64,000 nt of DNA from an uncultured Senegalimassilia sp. (GCF_934636665.1 NZ_CAKUAT010000009.1:37472-101471); one strand, 5' to 3'. Counted from the first letter of the stretch, positions 8,723 to 16,865 are shown. Translations and numbers: made by a program. The notes: generated by a model from the sequence alone, not told the origin.

Positions 8723-9670
8723 ATGGCGAAGATCAAGACGAAGGCCCTGGCGCGCCATCGCCGCCTCCTCCTGGATCGCGGGGTGCGCTGGGCGGTGCAA
8801 ATCGCGTTCTTCATAGCGTTCCCCGCCGTGTTCAGCGCGGCGTTCAACGGCGTGAAATACGCATTTACCCAGATCGGCGCCATGCAGCCGATAGAGCTGA
8901 GCGCTTTTATCGTCACATTGGCGGCGGTGCTGGCGTTCACCGTGGTGTTCGGCCGCTTCTTCTGCGGCTATGCCTGCGCGTTCGGGACGCTGGGCGATGC
9001 CCTGTTCGCCCTGTTCTCCCCCGTGCGCAAGAAGCTGGGCATCGGCGTCAGGAAACCGCTTCTGCCCCCGAAGCTGCAGCGCGCGCTGCAGCTGCTGAAA
9101 TACCTGGTGCTGGTCGCCATCTGCGGGCTGTGCATCGCGGGCTCGTGGTCGAGCGTCTCGGGGTACAGCCCCTGGACGGCGTTCGCGGGCATCATCGCCG
9201 GCAACGTCGACGGCGTTGCGGCGGGCGCGTTCGCCATCCTCGGCGCCATCGCGCTCGGCATGCTGTTCGTGGAGCGCTTCTTCTGCCAGTTCCTCTGCCC
9301 GCTCGGCGCGGTGTTCAGCCTGCTGCCGGTGCTCCCCTTCTCCTCTTTCCGCCGCAACACGACGCGCTGCGCGAAAGGGTGCGGGCTGTGCAAGCGCTCA
9401 TGCCCGGTGTCGGTGCACCCCGACCCCGATGCGCTTGCCGCGGGCGAGTGCATCTCGTGCGGCCGATGCGCCGACGGATGCCCTCTGGAGAACGTGGCGA
9501 TGCTGCGCGTGCCCAACCCGAGCGCTTCGGCGGCGTCGAACCTGGCGGAGGCCCCTGGCGCTAAAAAGGCCCAGGTCAAGGAATATCTCGTGCGTCTACG
9601 CGGCACCGAGATCCCCTTGGTGCTGATCAAGGCGGCGGCGCTTTTCGCGTTGTGCTGGTTGTTCATATAG
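8723..9670 (+). CDS. NapH/NosR-like membrane polyferredoxin
   Basis: A 315-residue membrane iron-sulfur protein, expected to take electrons from menaquinol or cytosolic donors and deliver them to the FMN proteins. Membrane segments are at about 24-42, 58-78, 125-145, 163-183 and 297-315. Two membrane CxxxC motifs typical of the NapH/NosR/YccM family are visible, CGYAC (81-85) and CQFLC (188-192). Two [4Fe-4S] motifs follow, CAKGCGLCKRSCP (216-228) and CISCGRCADGCP (243-254). The ATG begins one base after the upstream stop. There is no large flavoprotein domain as in NosR; that role seems to be split among the neighbouring FMN_bind genes. The physiological donor is not shown by sequence. Confidence 0.85.
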   Translation: MAKIKTKALARHRRLLLDRGVRWAVQIAFFIAFPAVFSAAFNGVKYAFTQIGAMQPIELSAFIVTLAAVLAFTVVFGRFFCGYACAFGTLGDALFALFSPVRKKLGIGVRKPLLPPKLQRALQLLKYLVLVAICGLCIAGSWSSVSGYSPWTAFAGIIAGNVDGVAAGAFAILGAIALGMLFVERFFCQFLCPLGAVFSLLPVLPFSSFRRNTTRCAKGCGLCKRSCPVSVHPDPDALAAGECISCGRCADGCPLENVAMLRVPNPSASAASNLAEAPGAKKAQVKEYLVRLRGTEIPLVLIKAAALFALCWLFI

Positions 9671-9691
9671 GAAACGAAAAGGATTTGGTCG

Positions 9692-10756
9692 ATGGAGAAC
9701 GGAATGCTCTCGCGCCGAAGGTTTCTCATGCTTGCGGCGGGCTCGATGTGCGCGATGGCCGCGCCCGCATGGCTGACAGGCTGCTCGGCGGGGCAAAACG
9801 ACGGAAACGACGGCGCGGCCGCGAACGATGCCGCCGATAGCGCAGCTTACGAGGTCCAATCCCTCACGCTGTTCCTATTCGACACCGTCATCCAGATCAG
9901 CGCGCTATGCGCGCCCGAGCTGATGGACCGCATCTCCGAGCGTTGCCAGTTCTTCGAAGACCGCTTCTCGCGCACGAAGGAAGGCAGCGACATCTGGAAC
10001 ATCAACCAGGCGCACGGCGCGCCGGTAGAGGTCTCCGAGGAAACGGCGCGGTGCATCGAGGCATCGCTTGCGTATTCCGAGGCTTCGGACGGCCTGTTCG
10101 ACATCAGCATCGGCGCCGTTTCCAGCCTCTGGGATTTCGTTGAGGGCATCAAACCCGACGACGACGCGATCGAGGAAGCGGTCAAGCACGTCGACTACCG
10201 CACGATCTCGGTCGACGGCACCACGGTGACGCTCGCCGACCCCGACGCGATGCTCGACCTTGGCGGCATCGCGAAGGGATTCATCACCGACGACCTGGTC
10301 TCCATGCTGCGGGAAGCGGGCTGCGAAAGCGCCATGCTCTCTCTGGGCGGAAATGTCTACGTGCTGGGGGAAAGCTTCCGCGGCGACGACTGGAACGTTG
10401 GCGTGCAAGACCCCAACGGCACGGCGAACGACGTGATCGCAAGCATTCCTGCACGCGATAAATCCCTGGTCACAAGCGGGCTGTACGAGCGCAGCTTCAC
10501 CGTTGGCGACGTGCTGTACTACCACATCCTCGACCCGCGCACGGGTTATCCGGTGAAGACGGACCTGGCAAGCGCCTCGATCGTGTCCGACAGCTCCACC
10601 GATGGCGACGCGTATTCCACCACGCTGTTTTTGATGGGTCACGACAAGGCCATGGAGCTGCTGAACTCCGACGAGCGCTTCAACGGACTGCTGGTGGATA
10701 TGAACGATACGGCCACGGCGTCGGACGGCTCCGGGTTCACGCTCCTGAACGAATAG
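9692..10756 (+). CDS. apbE: FAD:protein FMN transferase, lipoprotein
   Basis: ApbE transfers FMN from FAD to a threonine of FMN_bind domains outside the cytoplasm, so it should modify the three FMN proteins encoded upstream. The 354-residue protein starts with a Tat-like SRRRFLMLAAG segment and a lipobox LTGC (Cys31), implying a lipoprotein on the outer face of the membrane. ApbE signatures are present: LDLGGIAKGF, SLGGNV, HILDPRTGYP, and GDAYSTTLF with the metal-binding Asp. Length is normal for the family. A second in-frame ATG is four codons in. It lies 21 bases after the polyferredoxin stop, in the same operon. Confidence 0.95.
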   Translation: MENGMLSRRRFLMLAAGSMCAMAAPAWLTGCSAGQNDGNDGAAANDAADSAAYEVQSLTLFLFDTVIQISALCAPELMDRISERCQFFEDRFSRTKEGSDIWNINQAHGAPVEVSEETARCIEASLAYSEASDGLFDISIGAVSSLWDFVEGIKPDDDAIEEAVKHVDYRTISVDGTTVTLADPDAMLDLGGIAKGFITDDLVSMLREAGCESAMLSLGGNVYVLGESFRGDDWNVGVQDPNGTANDVIASIPARDKSLVTSGLYERSFTVGDVLYYHILDPRTGYPVKTDLASASIVSDSSTDGDAYSTTLFLMGHDKAMELLNSDERFNGLLVDMNDTATASDGSGFTLLNE

Positions 10757-10773
10757 AAGGAGGCAGATGTAAC

Positions 10774-11175
10774 ATGACTACCGCCCAGAAAAAAGCATGC
10801 AGGCGAATGAGGCTCAATGTCATTGCGGTGTTGGTCATCGTAGCGGTTGCGTTGGCCGCCGCCGCGGCCGCCAACGCGCTTGGCAGCGCAGACGATGCCC
10901 GGACCGCCGTCATCCAAGACGCGGACGGCAACACCTTCACGATGCCGCTTTCCCAAGATGACGTCCTTACGGTTGCTTCGAGCGCCGGCACGAACGTGAT
11001 CGAGGTGCAAGCGGGCAAAGTGCGCGTGAGCGAGGCCGACTGCCCCAACCAGGACTGCGTCGAGCAGGGTTGGATCTCGAAGGCGGGCCAGCAGATCGTA
11101 TGCCTTCCGCATAAGCTCGTCGTGAACATAACGGACGAGGACGCCGCATCGACCTACGATGTCGTCGGGCAATAG
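10774..11175 (+). CDS. NusG domain II-containing exported protein
   Basis: A 133-residue protein with a single N-terminal membrane anchor (about 15-35) and an extracytoplasmic NusG_II domain. The hallmark region is CPNQDCVEQGWI, then GQQIVCLPHKLVV, with three conserved cysteines. The biochemical role of this family is unknown. Established gene-neighbourhood knowledge places it next to Gx transporters, ApbE and FMN_bind proteins in many anaerobes. The gene is separated by only 17 bases from apbE and 18 from the transporter. Its cysteines could bind a metal or form a redox disulfide, but this is speculation. Confidence 0.85.
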   Translation: MTTAQKKACRRMRLNVIAVLVIVAVALAAAAAANALGSADDARTAVIQDADGNTFTMPLSQDDVLTVASSAGTNVIEVQAGKVRVSEADCPNQDCVEQGWISKAGQQIVCLPHKLVVNITDEDAASTYDVVGQ

Positions 11176-11193
11176 CGGGTCGGACGCTTCGTT

Positions 11194-12582
11194 ATGGCCG
11201 TAAATCCCCGCATCATCGCCACGCAGCGTCTTGCGCGCATCTCGCTTTTGAGCGCGCTCGCGCTTGTCCTGAGCTATATTGAGACGATGATCCCGCTCCC
11301 CGTGGCGCTGCCGGGCGTGAAGCTCGGCCTGGCGAACGTGGCAGTGGTGGTGGCGCTCTTAGGGCTCGACGTGCGCGCCGCGGCCGCAGTTGCGGTGGTG
11401 AAGGTGATGGCGTCGGGCTTCCTGTTCGGTTCGCCGATGATGCTCATGTACAGCCTGGGCGGCACGGCGCTCGCGTTCGCAGGGAGCGCGGCGGCGTCGC
11501 GCATCCCCGGCTTAGGCGCGGTGGCAACGTGCATGGTGGCGGCGATCCTCCACAATGCAGGCCAGATCGCGGTTGCCGCCCTGTTGCTGGGAACGCCATC
11601 GGTGCTGCTCAGCTTGCCGCCGCTCGCCTTGGCGGCATGCGCAACGGGCTTCGTCACGGGCGCCGTTGCGGCGGGCGTGCTGGCGTCGCAGCCCAACGGC
11701 CCGTACGCAGCCGAAAGCATCGAGATCCCGCGACCCCGCATGAAAAAGCAGGCGCCATCGAGCGGGAACGGCTTCAGGCCGCTTGCCGTCGACGTCGCGA
11801 TGTTTGGGGCATATCGCCCCGGAACGACGACGGCCCACAAGCTGGACCCGCGCGCGAAGATCGTCTTCGCGGTGCTGTTCATCGCGACGGCATTCGTCGC
11901 GCAAGGTGCGCCGGCATTGCTCATCCTGCTTGCGGCCGCCATGGCCGTGCAGGCGGCCTCCGGTTCGAGCGCGCATACGGCGCTGCGCTCCTTGAAGCCG
12001 TTCGCATGGCTTATGGGCTTCGTCCTGGTGTTCGATACGCTGTTCGTAAACTCGGGCGATGTCATCTGGTGCGCAGGCCCGGCGACGATCACCGCGGGCG
12101 GGGTATCATGCGCGATCGAGAACGTGCTGCGCTTCGTTTGCGTGCTGCTAGGCACGTCGGCGCTCATGACCACCACGTCGCCGACGCAGCTGACCGACGG
12201 GTTCTCGCTGATGCTGCGCCCCCTGAACCGCTTCGGAGTACGAACGGCATCCGCCGGCTTGGCCATGAGCATGACGCTGCGCTTCATCCCCACGCTGACG
12301 AAGGAGTTCAACAAGGTGTGCGTCGCCCAGATGTCGCGCGGCGCCGATTTCGCAAACGGCGGCGTGCTGCAGCGCGGCCTTGCGCTCGTATCCGCCCTCG
12401 TCCCCATGTTCGCCAGCGCTCTGCGTCGATCGGAATCGCTCGCGTATGCGGTCGAGGCGCGTGCGTTCGGCGCTGCCGGCGCTTCGCGGACCTGTCTGCG
12501 CAGCTACCGCCTTCGACGCGCGGACTGGGCGGCCCTAGCGCTGGCAGCGGCGCTTCTTGTGATCGAGTTGACGTTGCGATGA
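11194..12582 (+). CDS. Fused Gx transporter / EcfT transmembrane protein
   Basis: A 462-residue integral membrane fusion. Residues 1-170 match the Gx transporter family (formerly called heptaprenyl diphosphate synthase component I), with an S-component-like fold of about six helices. Residues 205-462 are an EcfT-type energy-coupling protein: HKLDPRAKI at its start and the two coupling motifs AQMSRGADF and EARAFGAAG. No ECF ATPase is encoded nearby, so shared EcfA subunits elsewhere would be needed. In Listeria an EcfT-like protein (FmnA) and a riboflavin S component work together to provide FAD outside the cell for ApbE. By analogy this fusion may supply flavin for the locus. Substrate is inferred, not seen. 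Confidence 0.8.
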   Translation: MAVNPRIIATQRLARISLLSALALVLSYIETMIPLPVALPGVKLGLANVAVVVALLGLDVRAAAAVAVVKVMASGFLFGSPMMLMYSLGGTALAFAGSAAASRIPGLGAVATCMVAAILHNAGQIAVAALLLGTPSVLLSLPPLALAACATGFVTGAVAAGVLASQPNGPYAAESIEIPRPRMKKQAPSSGNGFRPLAVDVAMFGAYRPGTTTAHKLDPRAKIVFAVLFIATAFVAQGAPALLILLAAAMAVQAASGSSAHTALRSLKPFAWLMGFVLVFDTLFVNSGDVIWCAGPATITAGGVSCAIENVLRFVCVLLGTSALMTTTSPTQLTDGFSLMLRPLNRFGVRTASAGLAMSMTLRFIPTLTKEFNKVCVAQMSRGADFANGGVLQRGLALVSALVPMFASALRRSESLAYAVEARAFGAAGASRTCLRSYRLRRADWAALALAAALLVIELTLR

Positions 12583-12727
12583 TCGGCGCAGTCGGCTTTT
12601 CCGGAGCCGGCGCGACCGGCCCCTATTGGGATCAGAGCCGCCTCGCTCTGACGTCGAGATGATCAGCGCGGTCAGCTTTTTCGGAGCCGGTCTAATCGAC
12701 CCCTATCCAGGCTGGGACTGCCTCGCT
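12571..12727. repeat. Two imperfect 80-bp tandem repeats overlapping a stop codon
   Basis: Copy 1 starts at 12571, inside the last codons of the EcfT fusion and including its TGA. Copy 2 starts at 12651, exactly 80 bases later. Aligned segments include CGATGATCGGCGCAGTCGGC against AGATGATCAGCGCGGTCAGC, and a shared CCTCGCT end. About three quarters of positions match. The rest of the 324-base spacer up to the ybaN-like gene holds nothing else recognisable, and no clear terminator follows the flavin operon. Confidence 0.85.
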
Positions 12728-12906
12728 TAACGCAAGAGAATGCGGAGAGAGCGCGGTTGACACGAGGGAGATGCGAAGCCGTTCTTTTGAAGTCCGGAGT
12801 TGCCGGTTCGGAGCCGCTGCGTTTTGTGCGAAAGGGATGCCGGGGAAACGCATCGGGAACGCATGCCCAAGAGCGGACCACCGCGTTTGCCGCAAGCGGG
12901 ACAGAC

Positions 12907-13425
12907 TTACGCCTGCTTGTCGGTTTTCACTATGAAGCCGAAGTAGATGATGTGGCCGACCCAGACCGCCGCCAGGACGACCCGCCCGACGGGGACGCGG
13001 CCCATCAGGGCGAAGCCGATGGCCAGCAGCACCGTCACCGGGATGAGGATGGTCAGCTTCGCGCGCAGCGTCATGGAACGCTTGGTCACGTAGCCCTCCA
13101 GCACCTGCTTGTACACCTTCGTGCCCTTGAACCAGCTGTTCAAACGCGTGGAGCTGCGGGCGAAGCAGAAGGCCGCGACCAGAATGAACGGCGTGGTGGG
13201 CAGGATCGGCAGCACCACGCCGACCATTCCCAACGCGAAGCACAGGAAGCCGCCGACGGCCCATAGGGCATGGCTGAAACAACGGCTATCGCCCGTTAAA
13301 CGACACGATGCCGCACGGAATAGGCCGCTACCGACCGGACAGGCCGCCTCCGCTGATCGGACGGCATCGGGATACACCGGGCCGGAAGGCGCCGTCTGCT
13401 CGATCAAGACAATCTGCTCGTTCAC
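12907..13425 (-). CDS. YbaN/DUF454 family inner-membrane protein
   Basis: A 172-residue protein of the DUF454 (YbaN) family, function unknown. The family core starts near residue 53 with ALWAVGGFLCFALG and continues through the diagnostic VVLPILPTTPFILVAAFCFARSS. Three to four membrane helices follow, ending in a short charged tail. The first 50 residues are not family-like. A GTG opens the frame with only a weak ribosome site, so an internal start closer to residue 50 is possible. It converges with the flavin operon and diverges from rubrerythrin. In other bacteria ybaN relatives sit near haem or iron genes, but nothing here proves a role. Confidence 0.8.
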   Translation of the reverse strand: MNEQIVLIEQTAPSGPVYPDAVRSAEAACPVGSGLFRAASCRLTGDSRCFSHALWAVGGFLCFALGMVGVVLPILPTTPFILVAAFCFARSSTRLNSWFKGTKVYKQVLEGYVTKRSMTLRAKLTILIPVTVLLAIGFALMGRVPVGRVVLAAVWVGHIIYFGFIVKTDKQA

Positions 13426-13514
13426 GTCTCACGCTCGCTCACTGTTTCAACACGCTAACAAATTCCGAGAAGTTTACCATAGCTTCTTTGCTGAGGCAAC
13501 CATGGCGAACTCTT

Positions 13515-13542
13515 TGGAGCTAGCAGCCTCCTGCTGGCTCCA
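13515..13542. other. Isolated stem-loop in the ybaN-rubrerythrin spacer
   Basis: TGGAGCTAGCAG and CTGCTGGCTCCA form a 12-bp stem with one mismatch and a CCTC loop. No T run follows in either direction. Apart from this and the rubrerythrin control region, the 421-base spacer shows nothing recognisable. Confidence 0.5.
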
Positions 13543-13745
13543 GCAGCTGCCTTAAGCCACCCGAACCGCTCGCAGACACCGCGGCACGAAACTCCCATCG
13601 AGCGCAAACCAGCGGCTCGCTTTGGGGCGGGCTGCCTCGTTTTTCCCAATCCCGACAAACGCGCCCTATGATCGTCGCGTTAAAGTTACCCGTGGCTATC
13701 CGTGTGACGGTTGTGCGGAGCCGGGCGGTTGCGGGCGATTGGCGC

Positions 13746-13797
13746 TTGCGCTCGAACCGGGGGCCGGGTATTCTATAGCTATTGAGATTAATTCTCA
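13746..13797 (+). promoter_or_regulatory. Rubrerythrin promoter with Fur/PerR-like box
   Basis: TTGCGC (13746-13751) and TATTCT (13769-13774) are spaced by 17 bases. Just downstream, 13783-13797 reads TGAGATT-A-ATTCTCA, a 7-1-7 inverted repeat with one mismatch. Its layout matches Fur and PerR boxes. A repressor bound here would cover the transcription start, which fits iron- or peroxide-controlled rubrerythrin. The regulator itself is not in the window. Confidence 0.55.
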
Positions 13798-13846
13798 TTA
13801 ACGATTCCAACAGGAAGCACTACTTCAGACGAGAAGGAGTATCACC

Positions 13847-14458
13847 ATGAATAAGCGCACCGAGCTGCCCACCGCAGAGAATTCCTCCAACTTCAACCGC
13901 GTCGCCGGCGCAACCTGCCAGGTCGGCACCACGCTGGAGAACCTGAAGGCCGCCGTGTGCGGCGAGACGGGCGCTTCCGCCAAGTACGCCGCCTGCGCCA
14001 AGCTGGCCAAGGAGAAGGGCTATGAGCAGCTGGGCCGCCTGTGGGAGGCCACCAGCGCCGCCGAGCAGGTGCACATCCGCCTGGAGGCCGGCCTGGTCGA
14101 GGAGCTTGAGCCGGGCTACGAGCGCCCCACGGCCGACGCCCCCGAGCTGGAGGAGATCGACCTGAACCTGATCGCCTCCGCCAACGGCGAGATCTTCGAG
14201 ACCTCCGACATGTACCCGGGCTTCATCGCGAAGGCCCAGGAGGAGGGCAACGACAAGGCCGTCCAGGTGTTCACCAAGGCCAAGCTGGCCGAGGCCGTGC
14301 ACGCCGAGCTGTACCTGCAGGCGTACAACAACATCGACGCCGCCGATGACGACTCCTACTTCCTGTGCCCGGGCTGCGGCTACATCGAGAAGGGCTCCGC
14401 CGCCCCCGAGAACTGCCCCATCTGCGGCGCGCCCGCCAAGGTGTTCAAGCAGTTCTAA
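13847..14458 (+). CDS. Rubrerythrin (peroxide-scavenging diiron protein)
   Basis: A cytoplasmic NADH-dependent peroxidase component that protects anaerobes from hydrogen peroxide. The 203-residue protein has a ferritin-like four-helix diiron domain (about 30-160) with ligand motifs GETGASAKY, AEQVHIR, NGEIFE and AEAVHAELY. A C-terminal rubredoxin-like Fe(Cys)4 site is formed by CPGCGY and CPICGAP (about 174-195). An AGAAGGAG site precedes the ATG. It appears monocistronic, with a terminator 21 bases after the stop. A Fur/PerR-like operator upstream suggests induction by iron limitation or peroxide. About 30 extra residues precede the usual rubrerythrin start. Confidence 0.93.
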   Translation: MNKRTELPTAENSSNFNRVAGATCQVGTTLENLKAAVCGETGASAKYAACAKLAKEKGYEQLGRLWEATSAAEQVHIRLEAGLVEELEPGYERPTADAPELEEIDLNLIASANGEIFETSDMYPGFIAKAQEEGNDKAVQVFTKAKLAEAVHAELYLQAYNNIDAADDDSYFLCPGCGYIEKGSAAPENCPICGAPAKVFKQF

Positions 14459-14478
14459 GCTGCAGGCAAACGAATCGC

Positions 14479-14505
14479 AAAGGCCGCCCACCGGGCGGCC
14501 TTTTT
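14479..14505 (+). terminator. Rubrerythrin terminator
   Basis: AAAGGCCGCCC-ACC-GGGCGGCCTTT followed by TT ends the rubrerythrin transcript. A near copy of its core recurs at 14749-14770 as part of a duplication. Confidence 0.85.
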
Positions 14506-14837
14506 CGTTCTACTTCCCCATTTCCAGCAGCACCTCGCCGTCGAGGGATTCCACGCGGGCGGCGCGCACGCGGGAATTCGTCCGCAGTTACCAGCTTCTG
14601 ATAAGAACAAGGCAAGTAGATGATAAGTACGTGATAAGTAGAATCCGGGACTTCGATTTGCGTTTTCCCAGGTCAGACGATTTCAGCCTCGAAGCAAGCC
14701 GCGAAAATGTAATTGAGCGATAAGAAGAAACCAGCATCGCACAAGCGACCGCCCACCGGGCGGCCTTTTTCGTTCTACTTCCCCATTTCCAACAGCACCT
14801 CGCCGTCGAGCGACTCCACGCGGGCGGCGCGAACGCG
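14484..14837. repeat. Direct duplication of terminator core plus yfcE 3' end
   Basis: Positions 14484-14572 and 14749-14837 are about 90% identical at an offset of 265 bases. The copied segment carries the terminator core and the last 21 codons of yfcE with its stop (CTACTTCCCCATTTCC in both). The copy at 14510-14572 is therefore a dead 3' fragment of yfcE. The sequence between (14573-14748) is less GC-rich and contains three GATAAG units, ending in GATAAGTACGTGATAAGTAG. No transposase or target-site duplication was seen. Confidence 0.85.
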
Positions 14838-15299
14838 TCCCGCCTCCAGCTCGATGAAGCCTACGGATGCGGGGAATCCACCGCGCGGGCGGCTACAGCT
14901 GCCGGGGCAGATGAGCAAGCTGGCCGGATAGGCATCGCGGCCGGTCAGAAGCTCGGGGATGTGAGTGTGCCCATGCACGCACACCTGCGGCAACGGGTCG
15001 CCCGGCGCGATGGCGCGCGAGCCGTTGAAGCCGATGCGCGCGTCGTTGGGATAATGCGCAACTAGGAAGCGCACGCCGTCGATAACCGGATGCGCGAACC
15101 GCGTGACGTTCTTGCCGTACTCGTCGTAGTCGTTGTTGCCCAGCACCGCCGTGGTGGGCGCCATGATCTGCAGCTCGCGCAAAATGCCGGGGTCGCAGAT
15201 ATCGCCCGCATGGATGATGTGATTGCAATACGCCAAAGCGCCCAGCGCCGCATCGGGCAGGCGCCCATGCGTATCCGAGATCAATCCGACCAGCTTCAT
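14775..15299 (-). CDS. yfcE: YfcE/MJ0936-type metallophosphoesterase
   Basis: A 174-residue cytoplasmic phosphodiesterase of the calcineurin-like family. The metal-binding motifs are in order: ISDTHG near the N-terminus, HAGDICD, GNNDYDEYG and VCVHGHTHIPE. Length and spacing are normal for YfcE. The ATG at 15299 follows AGAAGG at a suitable distance and begins MKLVGLISDTHG, exactly where the family starts. It runs in the same direction as the luxR-type gene upstream. Its last codons are duplicated in the spacer beyond its stop. The natural substrate of this family is unsettled. Confidence 0.9.
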   Translation of the reverse strand: MKLVGLISDTHGRLPDAALGALAYCNHIIHAGDICDPGILRELQIMAPTTAVLGNNDYDEYGKNVTRFAHPVIDGVRFLVAHYPNDARIGFNGSRAIAPGDPLPQVCVHGHTHIPELLTGRDAYPASLLICPGSCSRPRGGFPASVGFIELEAGRVRAARVESLDGEVLLEMGK

Positions 15300-15397
15300 G
15301 CAAGCATCACCTTCTCTTTTCGAACGCAAGCGCCACGTAGACGCGTCGACCTTCCAGCCCCGCAGCAGCCGCGAAAGCCGACCTCGCGAACAGCGCC

Positions 15398-16837
15398 CTA
15401 CCCCTTTTCCACCAGGTCGATCAGGTCCTGGTGCGAGTGGATGTCTAGCTTCGCGTATATGTGCTTGACGTGCGCTTTCACCGTGTTGCGCGATACCACC
15501 AGCTGCTCCTGGATGTAGGCGCGGTCGCGGCCGCGCGCGAGCATCTGGAACACCTCGAGCTCGCGCGGGGTCAGGCCGTACTGGCTTGCCAGCGCCTGAC
15601 AGCGCTCGTCGAACGTGGCCTTGGGCGCCTCGACCACCGCCGTCTCGACCGGTGTCACGCCGTCGATGGCCTCGCGGAAGCTGAAGTTCTTCAGCCCGAT
15701 AAGCGCGTACCCCACGAACAGCAGTACCAGCACGGCCGCGAACACGTCGAACAGCGGCGTGCCCATACCGGCCAACGTGTTGGCGTGCACGCCCACGGCC
15801 GCGCCCAGCGTGGTGCCCAGGCTTGACACGCCCCGGCCCCAGGCAAACGCCGCCACTGCGCCGCGGCTGTTGCGCGACGCCACCGCAATAAGCACCAGCC
15901 ACGCCACCATGTCGAACAGCGTGTTGCCCGTGCTCAGCAACAGCACTGTTGCCGTTTTCGACCCTTCAATTTGCATGGTCATGGCAAGGAATCCCGCCAC
16001 GATGAACAGCACCGACACTTGCACCAGCAGGTCGGTGGGGAACCGTTTGCTGGACAGCAGCACCCAAATGGCCACCACCGCCACAGGCAGGATCACGAAG
16101 AACGACGACAGCGGCGCGCCGTCAACCTCGCCGAAACGCAGCGAGCAGCCAAACGCCACACGGAACAGGAACAGGCACACGAACAGCTGACTGGCCAGCG
16201 GCAGAAACGACGACGGGCGCGTGACGGAAAAGTCGTGCGGCGCTTCGCCGGCCTGCGTTTCCTCGAACACCGGACGCGCGTCGCGCCACGAAAGCGCCCA
16301 CGCCGCAAACAGCGCCACCAGGAAAAACAGCATGCCGAACCATACGGGCAGCAGCCACGCGAACGCCGAGGCCGCGCACTGCACCACAAACGCCAGCGGC
16401 ACCAACACGCTGGCTTGCGCAAGAGACAACCGCGAAGCAGCAATGCCCGCAACAAGAATGCACCACGCGCGGCCAACAGCAAGCGCGCACGATGCCAAGA
16501 CCAGCAGTGGAACACTACCAAGCCCCAGCGCCAACGGCAACGTGCACCCCAGCGCCAATAATGCAAGCGCACCGATGTTCAGCGCATTCACGCGCAAAAC
16601 CGCAGGTCGGAAGGTTGCAACAAGGCCCAGCGCTATCAACGCCACCGCATGCGACGTCACAGAAATGTCGCGCGCATAGGCGAACACAGCATCGAAGCCG
16701 GGGAACACCGAAACGTTCATGAACGATGTGGTGGCAAGCGCCAGCGAAAGCGCGGCGAACGAACGCCAAAACGCCGGCGTGAACAAGTCGCGCACGTTAG
16801 CGCGGCCGGCTTCGGTATGCAGCTTCTTATCGGTCAT
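15398..16837 (-). CDS. LuxR-type regulator with 12-helix membrane sensor
   Basis: A 479-residue membrane-bound transcription factor. About twelve hydrophobic helices (residues 25-395) form an MFS-like sensor. A cytoplasmic linker and a C-terminal LuxR/NarL helix-turn-helix follow (about 415-475, YGLTPRELEVFQMLARG and VVSRNTVKAHVKHIYAKL). There is no receiver or kinase domain, so it probably senses a small molecule directly. This architecture is expanded in Eggerthellaceae, where it typically sits beside flavoprotein reductase genes, as here. The flavoprotein and cytochrome lie directly upstream on the same strand, with palindromic sites before the cytochrome that could be its targets. The inducing ligand is unknown. 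Confidence 0.88.
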   Translation of the reverse strand: MTDKKLHTEAGRANVRDLFTPAFWRSFAALSLALATTSFMNVSVFPGFDAVFAYARDISVTSHAVALIALGLVATFRPAVLRVNALNIGALALLALGCTLPLALGLGSVPLLVLASCALAVGRAWCILVAGIAASRLSLAQASVLVPLAFVVQCAASAFAWLLPVWFGMLFFLVALFAAWALSWRDARPVFEETQAGEAPHDFSVTRPSSFLPLASQLFVCLFLFRVAFGCSLRFGEVDGAPLSSFFVILPVAVVAIWVLLSSKRFPTDLLVQVSVLFIVAGFLAMTMQIEGSKTATVLLLSTGNTLFDMVAWLVLIAVASRNSRGAVAAFAWGRGVSSLGTTLGAAVGVHANTLAGMGTPLFDVFAAVLVLLFVGYALIGLKNFSFREAIDGVTPVETAVVEAPKATFDERCQALASQYGLTPRELEVFQMLARGRDRAYIQEQLVVSRNTVKAHVKHIYAKLDIHSHQDLIDLVEKG

Positions 16838-16865
16838 GCCCGCATTCTATCATGGCGATATAGCG

